Shown here one piece after another: positions 18,401 through 24,587 of a stretch of 24,587 bases of DNA (position 1 is its first letter; the number at the start of each line of letters is the position of its first letter). Both the position numbers and the translations under genes were made by a program. Where the stretch lies: contig KN882946.1 in assembly GCA_000934455.1 (NCBI GenBank), forward strand, positions 107,957-132,543, given 5' to 3'. This DNA is from Apostichopus parvimensis. Its lineage: Eukaryota > Echinodermata > Holothuroidea > Aspidochirotida > Stichopodidae. Under the pieces are notes generated by a model, which saw only the letters and a program-made list of their open reading frames with translations, had not been told where the DNA came from and searched no databases.

Positions 18401-20848
18401 TATAGTCAACATTGTGTCAATTCCCAAGTCGACTCGAGTCAAGACAAAGCAGATACATTTTCAAGTCCAGTCAGGTTAACAGATTCAAGTCAAGTCAAAA
18501 ATGTTTGCCCAAGTCAATTTGTGTCAGTACTTGAATTAAACAAGTCACATTTAATGAGGGTCTGTACAATATTGATAACAACGGTTACCCTAAACAGTTA
18601 AATAATTATAAAACTGTAGTACAGTATTTCGTGACGCACCTTACCTCTCTTTTTTCACCAAATCTCCCTTTCATATTTTTAAATATGAGATTTAATTAAT
18701 AGGTCATTACACATGTAAAAAAAACAACGAAGAACTGACTGGTAACATTACAGCAAATGAACAAAGAGCAAATGACATTATTTCAATTTGCTAATATTTT
18801 GTTGAACGAACATGTTAGTATTTCTAACTCTCTGAATTCTCTCTTTGTCCCTCTACAGGTTATCTCCTACCTCTCCTCTTCCCCCTGTTGGTTTCTTTCT
18901 TCTCTCCTTCCCTTGCCTACTAATCCTCTTACATCTATCTGTGTTCACCCTGCTCATTAATCTGTCTGTTTTCTGTGTGTGTATTTGTCCCTTCTGTTAT
19001 TGTTACTTGTCATTCAGCCTCTGAAGAAGTTCCTATAGGACCGAAACGTCAGGCCAACTCACTTTTATACATTTATAACTTGTTAGTTACTAACTTAGCA
19101 TTTTATTGGTCCAAACTATCTGTCATGTTGGTCTTACTGTCACAGAATTTCAATCTTGTGCTCAACCTGCACGATTTCATATTAACAGACTCATCACTCT
19201 CTGAGATTTGTATCCGTTATAATTTGCCACAGGCATGTCGCCACGAAATAGGCCAGCCTATATTTTATCAAATATTACACGTGTTTTTTTTTATTTCTGG
19301 CTTTATAAAGTATTAATATTTTGGCATAACTCGTTATTCACCGTTACTGTTAGGTTTGATGTCTGTAGACCTATGCATCATTTATTTCATACTTTCTTCG
19401 AACACTTGCTTTAATTTGTCATATCCTCCATCGGCTTTTGAAGTTCTTGACGGCGTTGTCGATGTTCCGGTGTCATGCGGCAAGCTGGCCATTGTCCGTT
19501 TTGTGTCCCCATCCGCTTAGAGGTACAAAATATTCTGAGGTTGCATCATTAGTCTCAGTTTGTCTTACATTATCAAGAGTGACTCTATATAGTCCTTGTC
19601 TGACTAAAGTCAAGTGGTTGGCAAGGACGAGTCTTGTGACTCATATCAAGTTATTTTTTGGGTGAGACTCGGGTCAAGTATGTTAGGATTTCAAGCCCCC
19701 TTTTGAGAAAAAAAGGGGGCTGAGATGCAAAATTGTGCTATCGCCAGTCATGGAATTTAAGTTAAAGTTCATAAACGCTGGTAACGATATGACTTTCATG
19801 ACACCATATTATAGTCTATACTCTCTGTTAAGAATCCGCTTTAAGGGGAAGGCACACAAATTTTGCTGACGTCTGTTCTGTGGAGAGGCCAACGGGGACG
19901 GTGTTTTGGTAAGAGGGCTTAGATGGTGCCATATGAGTTTCGTAAATTTAGCCACATTTGTATTTACGACTTTACGTCCCGTGTCATATGAAATGTAAGC
20001 CATTTGGAAGAGGATTTGGAGTGGAGGAGAGGGGGAGGGGGGGGGGGCTTGTTCACATGCTCTCAGTGGCTATGGCCCTCTGTGTATATTAACGTCATCA
20101 CACATTTACGAATGCATAATAGTACTTGTGGGTAGGTATCTACGTATGTGTCTCATATATCTGTATTGACCCAAATGGAGATAGGCCTATATTGTGTTTT
20201 ATTAACACACGACAATCAAATTCCATACGACGTATGGAATCTCGTTCAATATGCTTAGGCTATTACGGTTAATAACGGACATTTTCTGAGAAGCAGATCA
20301 CGTGTTATAAAAGCAGGTAGCCTATATCCGGTATCAAAGATATCCTGGCTAATTTGTTTTTGCGATTTGTTTTTGGCGTCCCCTTTTCGTCTCCGAAAAT
20401 TCCCCCTCCCCACCCTTCTGGCTAGGGTCACTTATAGACGGTAATACACAAATAGAGGATAGAGGGTACAGATACATTAAGAGGACATAGATGCATGACA
20501 GGGGACACTAACACACGAAATATACAAGAAATAAGATGTGTGTATACTTACATTACAGAGGATCGAGCTGCGCAGTAGGTATCCCTCGTAGAGAAGATCA
20601 AAAAGAGTAAACGGAATACTGGTTGTTGCGATTGCAAGATCAGCGACACATAAATTAATGATGAACAAAGTGTGAATATTATTTTGTGGAGACCGCGTCC
20701 TCTTAATTGCTATCAAAGCTAACACGTTCCATAAAATACTGACTAGCATGATCATTATTAATGAGATGACCGCAAATACATTGATGACATAAGGCTCTGT
20801 CGAATCGCCATGTGATCTGGTCTGATTTTGCAATCCTGCAGTAGGCAT
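15261..20848 (-). CDS. orphan class A GPCR, three coding exons, 358 aa
   Basis: This is a plasma-membrane seven-helix receptor predicted to couple to G proteins; its ligand is unknown. Exons 20848-20552, 17015-16442 and 15466-15261 join in frame (297+574+206 nt, phases 0 and 1) to 358 codons plus TGA. TAA lies in frame two codons before the ATG, fixing the start. The N-terminus is short with an NQT glycosylation site at N8. TM1 is about residues 22-48 (WN at 40-41) and TM2 about 59-83 (NLCVADLA, D2.50 at 70). C98 is the TM3 cysteine; HRY at 122-124 replaces DRY. W148 marks TM4, C175/C176 are in loop 2, and TM5 is about 186-207. A long basic third loop runs about 209-284. CWTP is at 301-304 in TM6 and NSVLDPIIY at 332-340 in TM7, then only 18 tail residues. 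Position 3.32 is Val, so it is not a classical amine receptor. A melatonin-, Tre1- or GPR84-like relation is possible but unproven. Confidence 0.92.
15467..16441 (-). other. GPCR intron 2 (975 bp)
   Basis: The intron is bounded by GTAAGT and CCAG. More than half of it is the inverted-repeat element at 15835-16371. The open frame at 15641-15844 (minus) overlaps the element edge and is not coding. Confidence 0.85.
15835..16371. mobile_element. MITE-like element with internal GGTCGA motif copies
   Basis: The ends are inverted copies: GGCAAGCCAAATGC on the left and, reversed, GGTAAGCCAAATGC on the right. Flanking TAT/ATA may extend the match or be part of a duplication. Just inside come repeated motifs of the type CCTGGATTATCGGTCGAAA, in varied form near 15857, 15939, 15980, 16005, 16022, 16290 and (inverted, CTCGACCGAAAG) 16323. 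Such subterminal motif arrays are known as transposase-binding clusters in some DNA transposons. No transposase is present. A C-run is at 16231-16250. Confidence 0.55.
16442..17015 (-). CDS. GPCR exon 2: TM3 to third loop
   Basis: The acceptor TTCTTTACAG precedes ATC AAC GGG TTC, giving INGFLV directly after LCN from exon 1. The exon carries HRY, the TM4 tryptophan, a Cys pair in loop 2, TM5 and a long Ser- and Lys/Arg-rich third loop with an acidic patch (YDDD). It ends at GCTA|GTAAGT (plus 16436-16441), phase 1. The open frame runs past the donor for a few codons but the splice is needed to reach TM6. Confidence 0.92.
17085..17140 (+). repeat. 'TATATAGCGC' interspersed repeat head
   Basis: AAATAAAATCTTATATAGCG followed by GTGCGCTTTACAAA shares its word order with 6720-6780 and, inverted, with 17870-17955. 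Confidence 0.4.
17495..17550 (+). repeat. direct repeat with 18-bp perfect palindrome
   Basis: A 26-bp unit starting CAAACGTTTGTCATGCAC and ending CTTGTGT occurs at 17495-17520 and 17525-17550 with one difference. The junction creates the perfect palindrome ATGACAAACGTTTGTCAT (17521-17538). Confidence 0.7.
17870..17955 (-). repeat. 'GGCATTTCTATAGCGC' interspersed repeat
   Basis: On the minus strand it begins with an AATAATAGTAATAAT tail, followed by GGCATTTCTATAGCGCTCAC. It resembles 6720-6780 and 17085-17140. The AT-rich trinucleotide end next to a conserved core is SINE-like, but no pol III promoter box is recognised. Confidence 0.4.
18380..18560 (+). repeat. CAAGTC-rich repetitive DNA
   Basis: The stretch is dense in CAAGTC, GAGTC and AAGTCAAGTC words, including CCCAAGTCGACTCGAGTCAA. 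Related words return at 19600-19680 (AAGTCAAG, GAGTCTTGTGACTC, GAGACTCGGGTC). It looks like an eroded simple-sequence-derived repeat. Confidence 0.4.
18953..19073 (+). repeat. repeat bearing a hammerhead-like core
   Basis: This is the plus-strand copy of the family at 7000-7121, about 120 bp, preceded by a long pyrimidine-rich tract (18841-18950). The core lies at 19017-19054. The short open frame at 18975-19316 crosses it and begins with the same FVPSV..TCH peptide as the other copy, only because the DNA is homologous. Confidence 0.6.
19017..19054 (+). ncRNA. type I hammerhead-like ribozyme core
   Basis: In order: stem I 5' strand GCCT (19017-19020), core CTGAAGA (19021-19027, matching CUGANGA), a hairpin region 19028-19042, GAAA (19043-19046), the minimal C-G stem III, GTC with the cleavage-site C at 19050, and stem I 3' strand AGGC (19051-19054), which pairs perfectly with GCCT. 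All strictly conserved core bases are present. Weak points are a stem III of only a C-G and an A-U pair with no loop, and an imperfect stem II (an unpaired A next to the core). Minimal hammerheads of this kind are known from Penelope-like retroelements. Self-cleavage of this copy alone is doubtful; a dimer could be needed. Confidence 0.5.
19694..19721. repeat. perfect 11-bp hairpin
   Basis: AGCCCCCTTTT and AAAAGGGGGCT pair perfectly across a 6-base loop, GAGAAA. It lies in GPCR intron 1 and has no partner feature. Confidence 0.6.
20552..20848 (-). CDS. GPCR exon 1: N-terminus, TM1, TM2
   Basis: The exon holds 99 whole codons from MPTAGLQNQT to SSILCN. The donor is AAT|GTAAGT (plus 20546-20551), a perfect consensus match, and the intron is phase 0. 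The start context AAAAG-ATG has a purine at -3, with an in-frame TAA two codons earlier. The exon ends just after the conserved TM3 cysteine. Confidence 0.92.
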
Positions 20849-22303
20849 CTTTTAAAATTGCGGAGGGAATGTATCACAAAATAAGAGATTGGAGACACGT
20901 AGAGACTCTCGAGGTTATAAATGCACCGTTCCCGCAAACGTCCTGATGATAATGGAAATAACCAACTTAAGGACGTTGTTACGTTCAAGTTATAATTGTT
21001 TAGACCTGTAAGGGCAGGCGCAGTGTTATAATAAAACTAGACAATCAGACAGTTGAAATAGGATTTGTAATTAACCAATATTTCAATAGCTGTCTCATTC
21101 AAGGTTGGTATGACACTTCTTGTTTCACTTTCAAATAAAAAACAACAATGTGTGTTCAGTTATGTTTTTCTTCCGGCTCAATCGAAAGTTTGGTGATCCA
21201 GATGGGAATTTCTGTGGCATATTCAATGATTTAGGTCTATTTAAGTAGCCCTAAACGCAAGGTTTTGTCAAAAATGACTTTGTGTGAGGTTAAAGAAAAT
21301 GTGTGAGTGTGGTTCGGTGGGGGCTGGGGGTGGGTGGTGACGTACGGCACATTTCATAACATAAACTTGGTACAGTGCTGTTATATATCATAGACTTTAT
21401 ATATACAAGTCTCTGAGATTGTGACCGGCATTCTGAGTATTGAGGGATAATAAACAACCTTCAAAATACGTTTCATATTAAAAGATTCGGTTTTGACATT
21501 AATTTATCAATATGGAATATTCCATATTCTTTTTTTTAATTGTTATAATTTTGAAAAATTGCAGTTTTGTAATCATGTCTTCCTTATTTCAGTTTTATTC
21601 AACAATAACAAAAAATCATAAATTTTAGCATCGGCAAAACCATAGTAATCTTGCTCAATTTCCTGTTCAGTTATTATAAGGGGCTGTCCCTAATGACCAA
21701 AAAAATGCAAACGAATGTCCTTTAAGGGAAGTTACTTCCCTACATTTCCTGTACTAAGTTCTATTGATATAGCATTTATGAAAATAAATCTGTGTATCAT
21801 TTCCAAGTCAGTATATATGCACTGGTAAATTATAGATACTTATTGCCTGCCTGAAGTGGCAGCAAAGGGAGGCAAAACAATGAGTCATAAATGACGGGGA
21901 TGTCTGGACTGGCTTTCTGTGCCCGTCATATCTATTAAAGAGATACCATCAACGTATGACATGGAACTAATTTCTGAAGTTTTGTCTGGGTTGCAAGAGA
22001 TAAAATGCTAAAATAATAATAAATGGTGATAAATGATGACATGTTTGATAGAGTGGTCTCTGAAATTTTCAGGTCTTACTCCCTGTCAAATCTTGACAAT
22101 ACCTTAGGGAGTTTGTTCGCAAATGCATGAGTCTTGGTAAACTTGGCAAAGTACTGTGTGGGAGTGGTGGGGACTTCGGTAAGTGATTTTGCATGCATGA
22201 TCAAATTCAGCCATTTTAGAGTCGGCAAAAAAGCATAGTAATGCTGTCCCTAATAGCCAAAACAATGTAAATGAAAATCCTTCAATAAGATTCTATAGCA
22301 CCA
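20849..22303. other. upstream of the GPCR start, no gene seen
   Basis: This region should contain the receptor 5' UTR and promoter, but no TATA box or initiator can be assigned with confidence. A 20-bp perfect palindrome lies at 21509-21528. A diverged direct repeat links 21626-21725 and 22215-22290 through the words CGGCAAAA, CATAGTAAT, CTGTCCCTAAT and GTCCTT/ATCCTTCAA. Confidence 0.45.
21509..21528. repeat. 20-bp perfect palindrome
   Basis: AATATGGAATATTCCATATT is its own reverse complement. It lies in AT-rich DNA; the function is unknown. Confidence 0.6.
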
Positions 22304-22668
22304 GTTAAAGGGAGTGAAGACTCGCGCACAAAGAAACGTCTGATGCCGGTAATCTCACCTAGTTTCGAATGAGGTGTAACATAAGTGTTAGACACCACCA
22401 TCGATCCCAGAAAATACACACACCGCTTGCTACCGTCGGTAATTAGACACTAGTGTACAGTCAATACATGCAGCTACGGTCATTACCCTCAACACAGTGT
22501 ACATATAGCGTGGACATCTCAGGTCTAGATAAAAGATAACAAGGTATCACGTTTCATTACTGTCTGCATCTTGTAGCGACAAGTAAAAACCTTCACCTGT
22601 AAGCAACGGGAAATTAACTTTTTTAGAGGGCGGCACTCGGTTTTGGGCGAGTCTTCAATCCCTTGAAC
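22304..22668. mobile_element. inverted-repeat element, about 365 bp
   Basis: The left end reads GTTAAAGGGAGTGAAGACTC. The reversed right end reads GTTCAAGGGATTGAAGACTC, followed by CGC in both; only two differences fall in the first 20 positions. No target duplication is clear (GTTA versus TGAAC at the margins), so the superfamily is left open. No protein is encoded. Confidence 0.5.
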
Positions 22669-23082
22669 TTTTTTATGTGATACTTATTATACGTCGGTGC
22701 GGTGATGTTGAATGATTGAATAACAAACCGAGAAACGTCATATGGCCTCCACATCTCCCCTTCTAGCCATCCTTACCTCGGCTCCCTAGTACTGATTTAT
22801 TCTTTTTTTTTCTTTCTTAATTCAACTAAACAGTTTTAGGAAGAGATTTGGTGAGTAATTAATTAATCATTACATTATATCAAGTTTGAACATATCTGAC
22901 ATACCGAATTATCGACATGTCTATATCACGATATATCAAAAGAATGACAGAAATGATAACTTATCGATAAGTTATAGATAAATGATACCTGATAAATGTA
23001 CAACATAAAAAAAGCATTTTCTATGATTCAAAGAATAGTTCATGTCATCCTTTACCTTGACCATGCACCATTTTTGAACATT
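22669..23082. other. AT-rich DNA with a 20-bp palindrome
   Basis: No gene is supported. The perfect palindrome ATAACTTATCGATAAGTTAT lies at 22956-22975 inside a cluster of GATA/TATC words (22921-22995). If the Thr-rich gene is real, this is downstream or intronic DNA of that gene. Confidence 0.45.
22956..22975. repeat. 20-bp perfect palindrome with ATCGAT centre
   Basis: ATAACTTATCGATAAGTTAT is self-complementary over its whole length and is surrounded by further TATC/GATA words. Confidence 0.6.
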
Positions 23083-23341
23083 CGGCCACGAACCAGCTAC
23101 GTTCGTCGTGTATCTCCGCCATTCGACATCTTCGAGCCCTCGGCCACGAACCAACCACGTTCGTCATGTATCAATGCCATTCGACATCTTCGAGCCCTCG
23201 GCCACGAACCATCCACTTTCGTCGTGTATCTCCGCCATTCACCATCTCCAGGCCACCGGCCATGAACCAATCGCAATCGTCGTGTATCTCCGCCATCCAC
23301 CATCTCCCGGCCTTTGTCCATGAACCAGTCACGTCCGGTAC
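23083..23341 (+). repeat. 58-bp minisatellite, about 4.5 units
   Basis: Units begin CGGCCACGAACCA and start at 23083, 23141, 23199 and 23257, with a partial unit from 23315. Each contains TTCGTCGTGTATCTCCGCCA-like and CATCTTCGAGCCCT-like words. The unit length is not a multiple of three, so the overlapping open frames on both strands (22996-23323 region) change frame at each unit and are not proteins. The array lies next to the first 280-bp cassette. Confidence 0.85.
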
Positions 23342-23438
23342 TTAAAATGTAAATGCCCTTGTGATATACTATACATGTTATAAATATATTGCTGATGTAA
23401 ACTTAACTCTTACCGTGTTGAGTTTTACACACACTTAC

Positions 23439-23456
23439 CTGTAGCTTGGTTGTAAC
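23439..23456 (-). CDS. candidate 18-nt microexon B
   Basis: On the minus strand, a TGTTTTTTCTCTAG acceptor is followed by GTTACAACCAAGCTACAG and then the strong donor GTAAGTGTG. In the phase 1 reading set by the acceptor at 24408, the whole codons are TAC AAC CAA GCT ACA (YNQAT). It lies exactly 280 bp from a near-identical copy at 23719-23736. It may be a real alternative or mutually exclusive microexon, or a chance splice-like motif copied by duplication. Confidence 0.35.
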
Positions 23457-23471
23457 CTAGAGAAAAAACAT

Positions 23472-23620
23472 GTCGGCTAGGAACCAGCTTCTTTCGTCGT
23501 GCATCTCCTCCATTCGACATCTTCGAGCTCTCGGCCACGAACCAGCCACTTTCGTCATGTGTCTCCGCCAATCGCCATCTTCGAGCCGGGCCTTCGTTCA
23601 CGGACCAGTCACGTCCGGTA
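23472..23620 (+). repeat. 58-bp minisatellite, second block
   Basis: About 2.5 further units of the same family as 23083-23341 start at 23472 and 23530. They lead into the same ACCAGTCACGTCCGGTACTTA junction found at the end of the first block, 280 bp earlier. Confidence 0.75.
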
Positions 23621-23718
23621 CTTAATATGTAAATGTCGTTTTGATATGCTACACATATAATAATTATATTGCTTATGTAAATTTCAATCTTACCGTGTTG
23701 ATTTACAGACGCACTTAC

Positions 23719-23736
23719 CTGTTGCTTGGTTGTAAG
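23719..23736 (-). CDS. candidate 18-nt microexon A
   Basis: On the minus strand, a TATTTTTTCCCTCTAG acceptor precedes CTTACAACCAAGCAACAG and the strong donor GTAAGTGCG. In phase 1 the whole codons are TAC AAC CAA GCA ACA, again YNQAT; the inner difference from microexon B (GCA versus GCT) is silent in this frame. Eighteen nucleotides keep the frame whether it is included or skipped. It would add a short Thr-containing segment to the upstream Thr-rich product. Confidence 0.35.
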
Positions 23737-23748
23737 CTAGAGGGAAAA

Positions 23749-24004
23749 AATATATATATATACTGTACGAATCATATTAACATTTAACATGTGGCGCACT
23801 GCACGAAACTGACCTATCCTAATATAACTTATATCTGAAAATGTACAAAGTGCTATGACATTGCTTCGACTCATTGTATACAAACCGGTGGTATCAACTG
23901 TCGTGTATGGTGTTTCAACTTCAACGGTTAACGGTACTGAATGGTCTAACAATGTTTCTGCCGTTGACAACAGTGTGTTGACAGGTGTAGAAGCGGTGTG
24001 GCGG
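23749..24004 (-). other. second-frame Thr-rich stretch
   Basis: The minus strand is open in another frame from about 24108 to 23737. It reads Thr/Ser-rich sequence such as TIIAASLTKQQQESTMYTPS and TPYTTVDTTG up to about 23890, after which the composition turns ordinary. It may be the continuation of the Thr-rich exon after a frameshift, or a chance frame. A (TA)n run lies at 23750-23761. Confidence 0.3.
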
Positions 24005-24408
24005 CTAAGTAGTGGTTCCTGTGATGCAGTAACGGATGGTGTATACATGGTGCTCTCTTGCTGCTGTTTGGTTAACGAGGCTGCAATTATCGTCGTTTGC
24101 CTCTGAAGGGGTTTGCTGCAAAGGTTCTAGTTCTGTTGTATGAATTCCTATTGTTGGTGTATCTGTGGTGCTCTTATGCTGTTGGATTGTAGTCGAGACA
24201 GTAGTTTCCGTGGTCATTATTGTTGTACTGTATTCGTCAGTGGTCCTTCGTGAGGTTGAGATTTCAGCTAATTCTGTTGATGGTACGGCTCTTGTTGTAC
24301 TGCGTGAGGTATGATTCAGGTTTTGGTCGTTTTGTTGTGTACCCATCACTCGTAGGGTTGTCTGTTTGTTGTCAACATATAGTTGGGGAGTTACGGTGAG
24401 TGAACCCT
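24005..24408 (-). CDS. Thr/Ser-rich mucin-like exon, gene partial
   Basis: A (CT)n pyrimidine tract ending TTCAG gives a very good acceptor, with the exon starting at 24408. Two bases complete a codon (phase 1), then GSLTVTPQLYVDNKQTTLRV and MGTQQND follow. The next 80 or so residues are about one third Thr/Ser (e.g. STTIMTTETTVSTTIQQHKS), as in heavily O-glycosylated mucin or receptor stalks; NHTS and NQTA are N-glycosylation sites. The 5' exons lie beyond the window. A TAG ends the frame at 24005 and no strong donor is visible in it. Thr-rich character passes to another frame near 24100, so either a frameshift has occurred or the exon ends at a weak donor. The mucin-like label rests on composition only. 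Confidence 0.45.
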
Positions 24409-24587
24409 CTGAAGAGAGAGAGAGAGGGTGTCCGACATAAAGTGAATTTTTTGTGATTAACGGATGAGATAAAGAAACTTTTTAATAGAAGGAATCTTAC
24501 AATAATACAGAGTTGTAAGGAGTAACTTGATTGCAAAATGTATTATCCCTTGGAATGGAATCAAAAGGGCGCTATCGATCTTAGGTT
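24409..24587 (-). other. intron upstream of the Thr-rich exon
   Basis: The stretch contains the (GA)n/(CT)n tract at 24411-24427 that serves as the polypyrimidine tract of the acceptor. No exon is seen in the remainder up to the window edge. Confidence 0.4.

Larger units (their letters stand above)
17016..20551 (-). other. GPCR intron 1 (3536 bp)
   Basis: The intron is bounded by GTAAGT at the exon 1 side and TTTACAG at the exon 2 side. It holds two interspersed repeat heads (17085-17140, 17870-17955), a palindrome and direct repeat near 17495-17550, CAAGTC-rich DNA at 18380-18560 and 19600-19680, the hammerhead-like repeat at 18953-19073 and a G/C hairpin at 19694-19721. No additional receptor-like exon is seen. 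Confidence 0.85.
23250..23748. repeat. 280-bp cassette duplicated in tandem
   Basis: Landmarks repeat at offset 280: CACGTCCGGTACTTAA (23330 and 23610), ATGTAAATG, TATATTGCT, TCTTACCGTGTTGA, CACTTACCTGT and GCTTGGTTGTAA. Each cassette joins minisatellite units to a unique part carrying one candidate microexon. Copies differ by substitutions and small indels, so the duplication is not very recent. Confidence 0.75.

Noticed and set aside
22741..22800. Minus-strand GAG|GTAAGG as a donor of a small exon
   Set aside because: The only nearby upstream AG lacks a pyrimidine tract and the implied 15-nt exon has no duplicate or frame support.
22996..23323. Arg/His- or Gly/Arg-rich repetitive open frames on both strands
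   Set aside because: They come from a 58-bp minisatellite whose unit is not a multiple of three, so no repeat protein is conserved.
1..24587. CRISPR array or bacterial operon
   Set aside because: There are no regularly spaced direct repeats with unique spacers and no prokaryotic gene layout; the window is intron-bearing eukaryotic DNA.

Overview
This is eukaryotic, intron-bearing, repeat-rich, AT-leaning nuclear DNA. It carries a spliced class A GPCR, a pol III tRNA gene, several non-autonomous DNA transposons, LTR-retrotransposon debris and a run of 80 Ns marking an assembly gap. The recurrent TAGGCCTA/GTAGGCTA words and the invertebrate-style repeats suggest a marine invertebrate, plausibly an echinoderm. 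That placement is an inference from sequence texture, not a proof.

Layout. 1-2265: tRNA-Thr(CGT) on the minus strand, then gene-poor DNA. 2275-3019: a 745-bp foldback element with long inverted arms and a perfect 9-bp target-site duplication (Mutator-like). 3071-4330: a decayed Ty3/Gypsy-type element on the minus strand (LTR end, primer-binding site, frameshifted gag with a CCHC zinc knuckle). 5997-6183: a possible plus-strand exon. 7000-7121: a degenerate repeat with a hammerhead-like core. 7818-12085: a 2134-bp unit present twice head to tail, each copy holding a hAT-like MITE. 12230-12750: degenerate AGGTCA-rich tandem repeats. 13333-13806: a hAT-like MITE containing the gap.

15261-20848 (minus) is the one confidently complete protein gene: an orphan rhodopsin-family GPCR of 358 residues in three coding exons. 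The splice phases fit and the frame is continuous from ATG to TGA. Its introns hold a 537-bp inverted-repeat element, a better-preserved hammerhead-like repeat at 19017-19054, and other repeats.

22304-24587: another inverted-repeat element, a 58-bp minisatellite, and on the minus strand the 3' part of a Thr/Ser-rich, mucin-like gene whose 5' end lies beyond the window. Downstream of its Thr-rich exon are two copies of a 280-bp cassette. Each carries an 18-nt segment bounded by a good splice acceptor and a strong GTAAGT donor, so these look like tandemly duplicated 6-residue microexons.

The genes do not form a pathway that I can see. Most of the window is shaped by transposon insertion, local duplication and decay around one receptor gene.
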